Source: Rhabdophis nuchalis (lineage: Eukaryota; Chordata; Lepidosauria; Squamata; Natricidae). From it: a DNA stretch of 64,000 nt. Below the pieces are notes generated by a model. It was not told the DNA's origin. It was given only the letters and a program-made list of their open reading frames with translations, and did not search any database. Position 1 is the stretch's first letter. Each line of letters starts with the position of its first letter. The DNA is taken from assembly GCA_039707465.1 (NCBI GenBank), contig CM077653.1, positions 131,501 through 195,500 of the forward strand, read 5' to 3'. Both the position numbers and the translations under genes were made by a program. Positions 1-12,634 of the stretch are shown here, piece after piece.

Positions 1-1712
1 TCCCAAATATCACCTTCAGAGGGCTCAGCATAAGACAAGCCCCCAAACACCCAAGCATTTGATGACTGTCAGGAAGAGCATGCAAATACCAAATGGAATA
101 GCAGAATATAAACTATCATCTAATTGTAAACATTTAGAAAGTTCTCTCTCACACAAAAAAACATAGTGGCTATGGAAAGCAGAAAACGTTTGGCCACTCT
201 TCTCTTACAGGTGACTCTGGGCAGCATGCAAAGATTACCAACATGAAAACTACAAGCCTAAAACAATCTCTCCCCCTCCCCCCCCCTCACGTATTTAATC
301 ACATAAGTCACTGCAAAGACTTTTCTCTGATTTGCTGGAATGCATCAGTTGCTACAAAATCTGCCTCCTAAATTCTGCCTCTCTCCAGAAGCTGCTTTTC
401 AGATACATCCTAAAAAGAACAAATGGCCACTCCACCACTGATCATAAAAATCCATTTTGATCCTACCAAGAAGTCCCAACAAAACTGAATTCAATGGCAA
501 TCCCTCAGCTTCTCCAAACCTCAAACTTCTCCAAACCTGTGAGTTGCACCAGAGCAACCCCCGACCTCTTTGGGCAGCCAGCAATCCCCTCATGCTCATT
601 CAGAGCAAGCCCCTCACAGCCACCACAGGCTCCAAGCTGTGTATCTTGGGACAAAGAGCTACCTAATCTGAACACAGAAAAACCCTTCTTGTTTCACATC
701 CTGAGACGCAGCAGACTAGATGGAGGCATTAGAATCGCTACTCCTTCTCTGCAGGATCAACAATGAACTGGGGGAGAGACCTCCCCAGAAGCTGGCAGGT
801 CAGGGCTTAGTGGCCACAGGGAAACAGCTATCCATCGTTTTAAGGAAATGCCTTGTTAACAACATAAGCAATGGGAAGCCCTTTCTCACAGGAAGGCAAT
901 TCGAGGTATGAATTGCAATCCTAAACCTTCCCAGCCAGTGAATGTATGGAGACTTATTTTATTGCTTAGCAGGAACACAACAAGGCTCATCTCAGCAACA
1001 TCCTGTGGCACATTGTGCAGAAGAGACAATAAATGGGACAGTTGCTAACCTTGCTCTTGTAGAAAAGCCAAAAGAGTAGCCATACTTTGCCCAAATCTGT
1101 TCCCTTCAAAGCGTCCCCAAACTGGCACAGGAGTCCTAGCAAGATCCCCTCTAAGCCAGAGCCACAAGAGGCATGAGCAGAGCAGAGGATTCAGAGGGCT
1201 GTGAGGACCATTTCAGGAACACCGGGGGGAGGGTTGGGGCGCCCAAGTGCTGTGCACATAGAGCAACAGGTGCTCAGCCCAGGAAGTGAGGTTCTACCCT
1301 CATCCCCACATCCCAGCTGCTGTCTGTAACCGGCAGTTCTGTCCATACAGATCCAGGCAAGGACAAGGGCCAAACCTCCAATACCCTCTGAGAGGAAGGT
1401 CCATTTTCAGCAGCCTCTTCAAGAGCCACAGGCGTGTTGTAAATGAAGGTTACTCTTCTTTGGAGCAAGCCATTTCTGAAGGCCATCAAAACATGGTAAC
1501 ACCATGAATAAGAAGGTGGTGGATAGACTTTAAAGGAGAAAGGGGGTGGGAGGTTTAATCAAGAATTCCCTGGTGTTTGGAGACTTTTCTCCAAAAAGCA
1601 TCTCTCTGAAGCACTGAAGACTTTTTTTCCTTGTTCAAACAAGTTCAATCCTTGGGAGACTGCCTGGAGTTTCTCAACAAGTTTGCCATTGCCTCCTTCC
1701 TACGGCTGATAG
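1..1712. other. DSCAML1 intron 3 sequence, no gene seen
   Basis: This stretch lies downstream of the third DSCAML1 coding exon in the direction of transcription, so it is intronic. I see no exon-like reading frame with splice sites: DSCAML1 exon 4, which should complete the second Ig domain, is not found here and must lie left of the window. Short open frames on both strands have no recognisable protein signature. Confidence 0.6.
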
Positions 1713-2337
1713 TGTTGTGGTCTGCCGGCGGCCTGAGGAGCTGGCAGCAGAGTGGGAGAGCGAGGAGGTTGGGGAGGAACATGGGCCAGTCCTGGAGTCT
1801 GGGAAAGGCTCGGACCAGGGCTCTGCATCGGAGGCAGAGGGGGGACCAGGGCCATCTGGGAATTACCTTATGTGTTGCCTCCGAAGCCTCCAGAGTCAGA
1901 CAGCAGTGAGTGCATGCGCAGAGCTGCCAGAAGGCAAGAGCAGTTAAGACCGAAGGGACGACTCGGGAGTAAGGCTTGGAGGTGATTGGCCCCTCCCATA
2001 GGGCATAAAGGAGGAGCAAAGGCAGGTGAGCCTCTGCAGGGAGCAACTTCATGCTGGTCAGTTTACCTTCTGAAGCTCCGTTCTGACTCTGCTCTGTGTG
2101 GCCTTGCCAAGCTAACGGCCAGTTAAGTCTTCCATAGTGTTTCAAGGAAGATAAAGGTGGGTGCTTATCAGCCTTACCCCAAAGGACTTTGGCAGCCTGC
2201 CGTAGGACTCTTTGCAACTATTTGGGACTCATTACGGGCTGTGAACGAACATACTTCACAGCCTTTGAAATTAAAAAAAGGGGTTTTGAGACTAAGTGTG
2301 TGTTTTTTTACTGTACTAGGAAGCTTAGGCCAGAACA
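1713..2337 (+). mobile_element. Solo LTR, 625 bp, with 5-bp target-site duplication
   Basis: The element starts TGTTGTGG and ends CCAGAACA, an imperfect terminal inverted repeat with the canonical TG...CA ends of a long terminal repeat. It is flanked on both sides by GATAG (1708-1712 and 2338-2342), a 5-bp target-site duplication. Inside are a TATA-like cataaa near 2004 and a GC-rich 5' half, compatible with a promoter-bearing LTR read on the plus strand. There is no internal retroelement coding region, so this is a solo LTR left by recombination between two LTRs. Five-bp duplications fit Ty3/gypsy elements or some endogenous retroviruses; I cannot choose between them. Confidence 0.75.
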
Positions 2338-5300
2338 GATAGAAAGGACACTCATGATCAGATACTTGCTAAGAAACTCCTGAACTGATTCCCAACAGCC
2401 CAAAAACGTTTCATGCCAAGAAAGGAAGCACTTTCTGCAAGGGAACAGAGCCGAGAAGAAAATGGTTGCCATCTACCCACCGCCTGATGTGGTGCTCTTT
2501 GTGCTCCAAGCGTCTCAACTGACCATGAGCTTCTAAACATCAGGCTGCTACTTTGGGCAGCGTCCTGCTTGCACCTGTCCTCATTCTGCCCCTCCTGGAG
2601 ATCCCTGTCTTGACCTTGTCACCAGCTCCAGGGGGAAATAGGCTGATGTTTTCCTTAGCCAAACTTTCCCTTTTTCCAACCGTACCCAAAGGTGCCCCCT
2701 AGGTACATAAAAGCAACGAGGGTTTGTTTACCAGACACGCACTTGGGGGGCATCAGGAGTCTGACCCAGATTAGGACAGGGGGTGATACTGAGAGCAGCA
2801 ACCCTCTTCTTCATCTTGTTTTCTGCCAATTGGGTGGAGCGGGGCAAGCCAAGCTGACCAATCAGCAGAAGAAGTCAGGTCAGCAGAGCAAGCAGGGGGG
2901 CTCAGACAAGTATCAGCCACCCACCAGCAGCATCTTCTGAACCAAGGCAGGGCAAGTGCTCCGGATCCAGGGTGGGCACCCCGTCTAGCACCTCTCTAGC
3001 CTCCAGCCTGAATGCGACACACCTCCACTCAGCTGCCACTGACTCACCAAACGTACTTTCTCCGAAGGCATTTTGCTAACTTTGGATGAATGAGCAGTAA
3101 TCCAAACTGGTCTGATTAATGTCCTGAATTAGGGAAATGTACAGAATCCTTTGCAGAGTAAGACATTTCTGTAGCCTTTGGGTGGCAAGATCCAATTCTA
3201 AAAAAATAGGCTGGGCTAGATTCATTGTTGACACAAAATGAACACACAGTATGCATTCCATATTTCCCGCCCCCCTGTCGTGTTAACTACGCTACAGACT
3301 GCCCGCATAACTTGTGCTCCTCTTACTCTAGGTCATTGCTCTCCCTTCTTTGGCAGGAAAGGGTGACTGACTTGAAGAAGCGGCTTCCCCTCCTCTTCCC
3401 CTTCCCTTTCCCCTGCACTCCAGCACACACAGGGACTCTCTCTCAGGAGAAGAGGGTGGCCCAACAACCAGTAAAGAACCAAGTTTGGGGAAAGATGTGA
3501 GGTTCCCTCCAGAAGAATAGAAGGACGGAAGTAAAGAGAGCGACCTTCCCTTTCGCTCCCTCCAGGATGAAAATAACATCGCCTGGGATCAGCTGCATCC
3601 CCCTGGTGTGTGTGTAGGTTGTGTTCTGCAACCAAGAGAAATAGGGCTCTCCTTGTCCTAAAGCCAGAGGAGTTGGAGATGCAAACAAGGCAATCCTCTC
3701 TCTTTGGGGAGGGAACGGGCTTGCAGCCCACACATCTGTTCCTCCTACAAAATGAAAGACTTGGAAAACAGGAATAAAGCCCAGCCTGTTTCAGGAAGGG
3801 GGAGAGCCAACATCCCTCCGCTTCTGCCACTGCATACATTATGCAGTCATCTTTGCACTGCAGGTGGGGTGGAGGCATGCAACTGTCACCCGTCCAAGGG
3901 CTCAGCACCTGCTCTTCACTACGAGAACCTAACCTCTTTGCACGTATAAGAATAGCACAAAGCTGGACTTGCTGGGAAGGTTCTTTTTCCATTGTGAAAT
4001 GGGTCCCTCCTTTCCAGCAGCTCCAGTTGCAGGGCTGGAGAAGTGTGTGAGGTTGCAGGAGAGTCCTCAGTTTCAAAATGACAAATGGAAGAACTGCAAG
4101 AAATAAAATTTGAGAAAGCAGAAATACTGTATGGATACAACCATCTTCATGTCAATTGCCAACACAGATGGGCCTCCCAACGAGGATCTCTCTTCTTCCT
4201 GGCAATGTTGCTTGGACTGCAAGAACTGTGAAAGAAGGACCTTTGTGGTAAATTTCATATATTGCTTTCCTACAATGGAATCAGGGCCTTCTCAAGAGGG
4301 ACTCTCCCTGGGAGGAGACCCATTTTGGCAGGGAACTGTAGTTCAGCTGAAGGATGCTGCAGCCAAGATGCACAAGATAATCTGATACTGTCATGTAAAA
4401 GAAGACACAGAAGACCAATGGAGCATTCACTTGGAGGACAGCTAAGGCCCTGGCATTCAGGCGGGGTGGGGGTGGGGGTGAGCTTATTCTGAATCCTGTA
4501 GACTAGTTGATCCACCTGGAGACGATGATGATGAGGTAAGGCTTTGGAGTCCAGTTGGGTTTTTAAACTAACTAGAAGATTATTCAAGCCTAAATTCTCC
4601 CATTCTGTTTGGGTGAATCCTTCTCTAAATTGGAGTTGGTGCCATCAAAGGGAATTGCTAGGAGCTCCACAGATGCAATCCCAAAAATTGGCGCTATTTA
4701 GTCGGGGACTGAAGCACCATTTGCCAGGATCTCTCTTCTTTAAGCTAAAACACTCTGATGCTTTTTTGCTCCTCCAAGTAAGATCTGCCATGGAAGAGGG
4801 AACGGTTTCCTTTGCCCGGTATAGAAGTTTGTCTGCCTCCATCTTCCTCAAGAGTTACCTTGATCTGCTGCTCCCCTCTTTCTTGATTTGGCTTTAATGG
4901 TCAATTGCTAGCATATACTGGTCTTTGGAATAATCTCTTACCATGCTGACTGCAGCTCCAAGAGGTTTCTGCTGTGTTTGGCTCCCATCCATGGTATCTG
5001 TGGCAAAGTGGATCTAGTGCAAGGTCAGGTGTACCAGTATGAGTGATTCCATTTGCTGCTCCTTTGAGAGGGAAAATGAACCACTTCTGATATCCAAGAT
5101 GGCACCAATATGATGCAGGGTATGTGGCAATTGGAGGACACTGTTGTACTGGTTGAAGTATGAATTTGAACAAAACTACAGTGTACTCCATCATATTCAT
5201 GAATATGATGGAAACTGGCAACGGGTCAAAAGAGAGAGCTTTGAATAGATGGTGGGTCCCTGAGGAACTTCCTGGAAGGAAGTTGTAGATAGGTGTCCTA

Positions 5301-5430
5301 CAAGCCCACTGAGCACCAGACAATTATTCTCTGGAAGACTCTCTATGGTCTTCAGAGCTTTCTTCCACACCTATTAGTATTTGATTGCATGGTACATGCA
5401 TTTGAGATCCAATGTAGCATGTCGTTCCCA
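2338..5430. other. DSCAML1 intron 3, no feature recognised
   Basis: Mixed-composition intronic DNA. The longest open frame (247 codons, minus strand, 3333-4076) has low-complexity Ser/Leu/Gly-rich sequence, no family motif and no splice context, so I do not regard it as a gene. Confidence 0.5.
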
Positions 5431-5812
5431 GCCCTGGTGGCACAGTGGTTGGAATGCAGTATAACAGGCAAATTCTGCCCAGTGTCAGGAGTTCAATACT
5501 GACCGGCTGAGGGTGACTCAGCCTTCCATCCTTCCATAGCCGGTAAAATGAGGACCCAGATTGTTGAGGGGGGGGGGGGGAATGCTTACATTGTAAACCA
5601 CTCATAGAGTGAAATAAAGCAATGGTCTTTCTGGAAGGCATGCACATGCTTGTCTGCCTGTTACTCGTGCAAGTAGAGCTGCACTCATGCATGTGGTTGC
5701 CCACCGCTTCTGCAGCCTGGTTCGGAACAGGCCACAGCCCACCCTGGGTTAGCCACCCTGCTATAAAGCACCGTGGAGCAGTATATAAGTGCTACTGCTA
5801 TTTGGAGCAGAA
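5431..5812 (+). mobile_element. tRNA-derived SINE, interrupted
   Basis: The left end carries RNA polymerase III internal promoter boxes: A box GGCACAGTGG near 5439 and B box GTTCAATAC near 5490. The following GACTCAGCCTTCCATCCTTC and GGTAAAATGAGGACCCAGAT are body motifs of a very common squamate tRNA-derived SINE. A G14 run (about 5567-5580) replaces a shorter G tract. The usual 3' end (CTATAAAGCACCGTGGAGCA, then TATATAAGTGCTA) appears only after about 150 bp of unrelated sequence, so the copy is interrupted. Similar sequence occurs at 53.2 kb (minus) and as a fragment at 24.7 kb. Confidence 0.75.
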
Positions 5813-6231
5813 GCCATACAATCTCTCACCTTGGAGTTTACAAACACACACACTGCTCTCATTGGAGATTCCTATGAAGAGCTGTTTGGGCCAAACAACG
5901 AGGTAGCCAAGAAAGCTACTATAGACAGGGCAGTTATCTTATATGCTCTGCATTGCAAGGACTTTGTGCCATTGCCTGCTGGGTGTCTGAAGATCATTCC
6001 CAGCAGTGTTTACTACAGCCACTGAAAACTATGCTGCCCCAGGGCAACTACTGCAAATCTAGAGCAGATTTGTGGCCAAGAACAGGCCTCCCCTCTCCCC
6101 TTTAGCTCAGGAAAGGCATGGAGAGCTTCTGGGCCGTTGGGAAGTCTTCTGCCACCAGCAGGTCCAGCAAAGGTCTGGAAGAGTGGGTGACTGAGAGGTT
6201 CAGAGGAGCAGCCCAAGGCAAAGGGAGGTAA

Positions 6232-6341
<110 letters not shown>

Positions 6342-6400
6342 TTTTCTATACCGCGTCCTCTCCCCTGGGGGACTCGGAGCCAAGGAGAGGGAAAGTAAAA
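6342..6400 (-). mobile_element. 3' end of an L3/CR1-type LINE
   Basis: Read on the minus strand, the sequence gives GGCTCCGAGTCCCCCAGGGG, then GAGAGGACGCGGTATAGAAA, matching the 3' terminal block of the other L3-type copies in this window (16.3, 33.3 and 52.7 kb). It is a severely 5'-truncated insertion whose tail is the adjacent ATAG array. The left part of the element beyond about 6400 is not recognisable. Confidence 0.75.
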
Positions 6401-6740
6401 ACAGCAGAAATTGGGGGCGAGGGAAGAGTGGGTAAGGCAGAGACGGGACCAGGGAAGAAAAGAACGGCATCCCAAGGGACTGACCTCATCTTCTTCTTCA
6501 ACTCTGCCTCTGGGGCAAGAGGAGGATGCTCGCAGCCAGGAATCAGCCTGTTTGAGTAGAGCTTGGCAGGGGAGATCCGTTTTCTGAGCTCATGAAATGA
6601 ACAGACTTCACAGGCCACCCTTGACAAATGGCAGTTAAGCTTGCTGGGGAGACACCAGGAAAAAATTCAATTCTCCACACCCCAGTTTGAACATGCTGCA
6701 TATGTTCCCTTGAGCAGGGAGAGTAAAAAACAGAAATTAC

Positions 6741-7120
6741 ATCTAGTCCCCACTTAACAACCAGTCATGTAGTTACAACAACCACAGGACGGGTGTTTTA
6801 TGGCCTTTAAAGCAGACCCAGGTGTCATAAACAGTCACATGCACCTCAGTTCCATGACTGCACGTCAGGAAGGTTATCTTTATGGCAGGCGTGGCGTTTC
6901 CACAGTCATGTCATTGGAGGGTTTTTTTTACTGGTTTCCAACAAAAAAGGCCTATTCAAATGAATGTGTTTGCTTAATAACTGCGGTGTTTGCTTAGCGA
7001 ATACCAAACAAAAAAAGCTGAAACATTACTTCCAGTCATACGGGTTCCTCAACTTATGACCACAATGTCTTATAACCTTAATTCTAGGCTCAATTATGGT
7101 CATTAGTCATTGGGTTAGGG
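6741..7120. mobile_element. Degenerate Tigger-like TIR element(s)
   Basis: Contains CTAGTCCCCACTTAACAACC at the left and GGTTCCTCAACTTATGACC near 7044, variants of the terminal motif (CAGGTAGTCCTC + ACTTACAACC) seen intact in the copies at 13.5, 30.8, 37.9 and 54.1 kb. The right half looks like a second, inverted or partial copy. No transposase is encoded. Confidence 0.5.
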
Positions 7121-7129
7121 TTAGGGTTA
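7112..7129 (+). repeat. Short interstitial telomere-like repeat
   Basis: Three exact tandem GGGTTA units, the vertebrate telomere hexamer. Confidence 0.9.
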
Positions 7130-8043
7130 TTGGACTTGAAGAAGGGAGAGATCCCAGCAAGACAGGCTTCAAAGGATCTGAAGAGACAGAGATCCTTTCT
7201 TCTTTCATCTCCACCCCCCCCCCAAGTGCTAGAACCAGATTCACTCTCTTTGCACAGAGCTCTTGACCATGTGAGCCAGAGATGCCCATCCTCAGCCCTG
7301 AAGGAGAAGCCCAGGGACAAAGGGGGGGGTGGCATTGGATGTCGTCTCCTGCAATGTAAGGCCATCTCCCTCCACCTTCTAAAGACCGACTCCCAGAACA
7401 ACGAAGGAAGGTGATGGGCAGCCAAAGGCCAATGTCAACTGACCGTAGCTTAACTTCCTGGGGCTGCCACCTGTACTGGCTTCAGCCCCCATGGTGGCAC
7501 ACACGGCCCTCCATCCTCTGCAAGTCAGAGCCTACATGGCTAGCCTCCGATGGCCATTCTGCCTTTCCACGTGGGCCTCTTCTCTCTTTGTGGAAATGAT
7601 ATCATCTTCTAAGGGACACCCTAGGAACCTCACCTTGGCCAGGGGCCCTCCATCAAGCCACCCGCTCGCTCGGGCATCTGGAGACCGTGAACAAAGGAGT
7701 GTCCGGTCCTGCCCCACCAAGGAGCCTGAGGTGAATACAGAGGGGCTTGGAGACCATCTAATTACTCTGAAGGCCAAGGCAGAGAAATAGCATCCTCTGT
7801 GGAGCCTTAGTACCTCAAATCACCAGGCCTTGCTCTTGTCTGGTATTTTGCTGAATTATTCAGCATTTGGCCAGAAAATATGATCCACCTATGAAGCACT
7901 AATATAAACAACCAACAAGCTGGTGACTTGGGGAATTATAAATATGTTGAGAGTTCTCAAAATCATTGGAACCACCTTCTTACCCACCCACCCCACCCAG
8001 GATCTACCAGGGTCTTTTCTCTCCTTCCCCAACCTCCCATTAT

Positions 8044-8057
8044 CCTAACCCTAACCC
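8044..8057 (-). repeat. Telomere-like repeat, two units
   Basis: CCTAACCCTAACCC, i.e. two TTAGGG units on the minus strand. Confidence 0.8.
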
Positions 8058-8381
8058 ACTCAGAAGGCAGGGAGATGGGGAAAATCCCCTTCTTCCTCAG
8101 GGGCTGGCTTTCACTCTGGGGAGCAGAGATACCTGAAGCAGCCAGTTAATTGCCAATTAAAATTCAGGAAGCAGGACCTACTGATGGGGAGAGAGGAGGG
8201 GGCCCATGCAGCAGTTGGGCACTGCCATGTAAGGGGGGGGGGCTTTAAGCAGAGCACACATGGGCAGCTCAAGGGCTTAGCTGAGGGGCAGAACTCAACA
8301 TGGGACTTTTAAATCTCTCTGGGCCTTTGGAAAACCTTCTGGCTGCTCTATATAGATTGAATGATTGATACACCCACCCAC

Positions 8382-8448
8382 TATATACATGCATACACAT
8401 GCATGCATGCATACATACACACATACGGTGTGGGTGTGGGTGTGTGTA
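8382..8448. repeat. Compound (CATA/GCAT)n - (TG)n simple repeat
   Basis: Alternating ATGCATAC, CATACATA and GTGTGGGTGTG units. Confidence 0.85.
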
Positions 8449-8870
8449 AATGATCAAGGCATATTTGACAAATTAATTGTGTTTCAAACACATCAGTAGG
8501 CGACATGTTGCCCCCTCCTCACTCGAAAGGGCAAGATGATCACACACCAAGGCATCCGCAGCAGCATTCCTTGTTTTGCTGCTCCATTTGAAATCTTCAT
8601 CTCCATCTGATCTGAATATCTAAATCTGAATTATCACAGTAAAAGAGACATGGTGTTCACACTTTTTTTTATCTTGTTGCCATGGTGATTAGATAAAATT
8701 CACACCAAGACTGAGTGTGCGTGGAATTATTGCAGACAGAATCTCATCCTGTTGTTGAGATTGGTGCCAGGGATGCCATGCTTTTGACCCCTCTCGACTG
8801 GCATAAGGGGCTTCGGGAAGGGGCTGGTCAACAGTGGGGGAGGGAAAGGCCAGCACGGACCCCAGGTGCA

Positions 8871-8892
8871 CGAGCGAGCGAGCGAGCGAGCA
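8871..8892. repeat. (GAGC)n microsatellite
   Basis: About five tandem CGAG units in an otherwise ordinary intronic stretch. The same unit is repeated in the DSCAML1 CpG island near 28,750. Confidence 0.9.
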
Positions 8893-10044
8893 GCTTTGCT
8901 GCAAAGCCCCTGTGGGGTTTCTTGAATGCATCAGACACACGCAGGAATTCCCAAGGAGATACAGAATATATTCAAATGAGGACGGATCATTATTTCACAT
9001 TTCACAGCACATGCCCCACCAAGGAGCTCGGGAATAGGTTTTTTTGCACACATGTCGAGGCTTGCATCATTTGGCTGGCTTGAGTGGAATGAAAAGCTGA
9101 AGATTTTGTCCAACCGAAGGAGTCGCTCAATATGGCTGAAAGGCTTTCAACCGGAACCTGGACTTGAATTTGAGGAAGGGAATTATGCTGGCCAGCAGTG
9201 GCCCCACTGCACAGTCCCACCTCCCCCCACTACAGATCCAGGAGATGAGCTCAATCCCCACCCCACTCTCCCCTCACCCCAGCCCCCTTAGGAACCTGCT
9301 CAGCGACTCCTGGAAAGGGATTGTTCATTGTGTTCCCTTCAAGCAATCCAAAGGGCCACCTGAGGAGGGAATCCTTGCAGGTGATGAGACCTCCTTAGTC
9401 TAACACAATTCTTCTGCCCCCAGACTGTGAACTCCGAGGTGAAGGTGGGAAGGGATAGAGAGGCTAGGGCTGCATCATCCACACAGTGGCACACAACCAT
9501 GGCTCGCTAATAAGAGGGAGCTCTCTGGGCAGCAGTGGAGGGCCAGGAAGGAAAGACCCAGCTCCCACCCATGTCACCCCACGGCCTTTGGTGGGAGGCA
9601 GAGGTCGCGGCCCCTCAGAGAGAGGGCTCCTGGAGAAAGGGCAGGGCAGGCTGACATGTGCCCAACACACGGATTCCTTGGATTAGGCCACGAGGCAGGA
9701 AGTGGCATTGTTTGAGACCTCTGGGCACCCCTCTGTGGAGGCTGGCAGCCAAACCATGATGCAGAAGCTTGGCTCAGACAGCAGAATATGGATGTGGGTG
9801 CTACAGCCATAAATATCGCTGGCAGCCTTAATTTGGTGTAGCTTCATGCTGAATCTCCAGGAGTTCATTACACTTGGAGAGGAAATAAACAACTTCTAAA
9901 AATATAATTTTGTGAAATTCCCAGATTATTAAATGCTAAAATGTAACCCGTAAAAGAGCATCCTAAAAAGCATTACAATGCCACCGAATAAGCACCAGGA
10001 TGCCCCGCAGGCTGACCACTTTTAGGAGCGAGGCTTAGAATTCC

Positions 10045-10069
10045 GTGTGTGTGTGTGTGTGTGTGTGTT
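10045..10069. repeat. (GT)n microsatellite
   Basis: About 12 uninterrupted GT units. Confidence 0.95.
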
Positions 10070-12609
10070 AGGATGGGAAAAGAAGGGAAAGGATAGGGCA
10101 GACTGAGGGACTCAGAGCAGGAACAGGGGAGATCTTCTGCTCTCACCCAACAAAGCAGACTCCAAGGCAAAGGGCTGGGCGAGTGCAGCCAGCTTGCTCC
10201 CAGTCCACCTTGGTTGGGCAGAGTGGGAGGCCTGGGTTGCCTTGTAATTCCTGTCTCAGAGGGGGTCACCACAGAAAATGGTTACCTTCCAGTCGATTGC
10301 CTTCTGCTTCAGAGAGCCCCCCCCCCCCCCGCCCCGCCTCTCAACTCAGTGATCCGTCTATCAGCTTTCAATTATCATGGGATGAACAGTACATTTTTCA
10401 AGATACCTATGAAGCTCTGGGAAAGACGAGACCTACATCTCTAAAACTGCCAATTCAAAAATTCAAAGAGGGGAATTAGGAATTCACCCCAGAAGTACTG
10501 CCTGCAGAATGAAGAAGCTTCTCCCTGCCCGCCCCCAGCTGAAAGAAAACGGCCTTCCTTGGGAAACTGAGTCTTATTCTCTAAGGTGCCTCCTAAGGCT
10601 TCAGCAGAGGTGCAACACTACTTTAGCTGAGTCTACTTGCCTCCGAAGAACAGAGTCAACAGAAAGGATACAAAGGCCTAAAGGAGGAGAAGGAAAGGAG
10701 AAAGGAAAACGTGGTTGGCACCTCAGGTTTCCAGTCTCTGGGATATCTGCATTTGCTTCTTCCTCACACTTGGCAAAATGTCATCTGTGCTTCATTGTCT
10801 CACCTCTACTCAAGAACATGTGCTCAGGCCAGATTTTGCTGCTTAAAATGAAATTTTGCAGAAGGATTTCCAGTACATTATTCCGGATTTTCTGAATTGT
10901 GTCCTACTTCCAATTAGAGCCCCAGTAGATGCAGATGCCTGTCCAGCTGCAGAGCTGTGGCTGTTCAGGGATGACTTCAAGGCACATTTCTAGTTCCACG
11001 ACCTTTCCTTAAACTCCTGCATCCATAACAAGGACTTATTGGCAGGAGGAGTCAGAACTCAAGGCGAGACTGATCTTGACAGGAGCACTAGCAAAGTAAA
11101 TGGGTTTCCAAAACCTATAATTTCTGTGCAACCCTTGACTTGACTAAACACACATTTTTAGACAGAAGCACAGTGAGATAGGCATTAAGTAAAAATGAGG
11201 CCGACTAATAATGGCTCATGTATAGGATAACCTTCTATAAGGGAATTTATCTTTGATTTCAGGGTAAATTTCAGTGTTGCCAAGTTAACCGATAATACAG
11301 CCAACAATTTGACCAGCAAGGGGGAGAGGAGGACATTACGGCAGCCACAGCAGCCCAGAACTGATGAAGAACAGGCAGGAGGAGGCATTAAAATATTGGC
11401 TATGGAAAGAGGCCATCGGTTTGCCTCACAGTCGACGCCTGGAAAGCTTGGCAAAGGGAATGGCCCTTAAAGGGAGGTGGTGCCAGAGAACAAAGGGGAG
11501 CTCCAAGGGGCAGCAAACCTTCGCACCCCTGAACCCCGTTAACAGAGACCCTGGGGGGGGGGGGAGGGGGAAAAGACTTTTATGCTGTAAAAGGTGACCA
11601 GTTCTCAAATGAGGAGATTTGCTTCTGCAATAATGATACACAAGGGGTGACCAGAAGCCTCCGGCTGTGGGGACTGAAGCATCAAACATGCCCTATATAA
11701 AAACCTATGGGCGAGTCAAAAGTTGAACAGGAGCATCACCATAAATCTCAGGCAATGATGAGGTCAAGACCAGATTATAATGTGAAAATCTTCTTTCTTC
11801 AACCGTGGAAGGATCTTTTGAAGAGCAACAGTAAGAAACTTTGGTACCTGTATAAGACTGCTAAAGTGTTGCAGGCCAGCCATCAGATGTAAAAAAACCA
11901 CTCCTCCATTTCTCTTGGTGAAATCTATCAGATAGCAAACGCAACCCTAAGTCCTTCTGTACCAGAGATGAGATCCTTGTGGGCCTATAATCTCACTTGG
12001 CCACATATTCCATTCAATTCAGTTCAACACTTAAAATCCACCTGTCAAAAATAATTGCTTCCTGGCAAGCCTACTTTTTTTAGAGATGGGATGGCTGAAA
12101 GGTACAGGCGAACTGAAGTTGCAGCACTGGAGGGCTTGCCAAAGTTTCTCACAAGACCTGGTGTGGGTGGGTTAGGTGACATGAGGCCGTCTCTTTTTCT
12201 AAGGTTGCAAGCAGCCCATGAGACAAATGGAAACCACCCATTCCCAGTAACCATCATCACTATTACAGGTTATGATTAAATCCCAGTTATCTTCTGGACC
12301 CATCCGTGACATCGGCGGTACGCTGATTAAAAAGACTCCACTTCAAGAGGAATGTTGTGGATATCAGCCTCCAAGATCAGGCTTCAGACATTAAACAAGT
12401 GAGATGCTCCAGAGAAACAGCATCGACCGGTATGAGTGATCTGGTATTAAACCAGCCACGTCTTTGGCAGCCACATTTTTTGTTATGTGGCAAGATGACA
12501 AGCCTCAGAAAAGGAATTATTAGCTAACAATTTTCTCATTCTTTGGCAGGTCACTTTCCCCCAAAAAATTGCTTTAATGGGTGGATAGTTAACAATACAA
12601 TAGGAAATA

Positions 12610-12634
12610 TTAATATCCAATAATTGGATATTAA
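12610..12634. repeat. 25-bp perfect inverted repeat
   Basis: TTAATATCCAA and TTGGATATTAA are exact reverse complements separated by TAA. The surrounding 200 bp are AT-rich with TTAACAATA repeated on either side. Confidence 0.9.

Noticed and set aside
3333..4076. 247-codon minus-strand open frame
   Set aside because: Low-complexity Ser/Leu/Gly composition, no motif, no splice signals, inside an intron.
10509..10895. 128-codon plus-strand frame
   Set aside because: No recognisable domain or splice context; intronic and antisense to DSCAML1.
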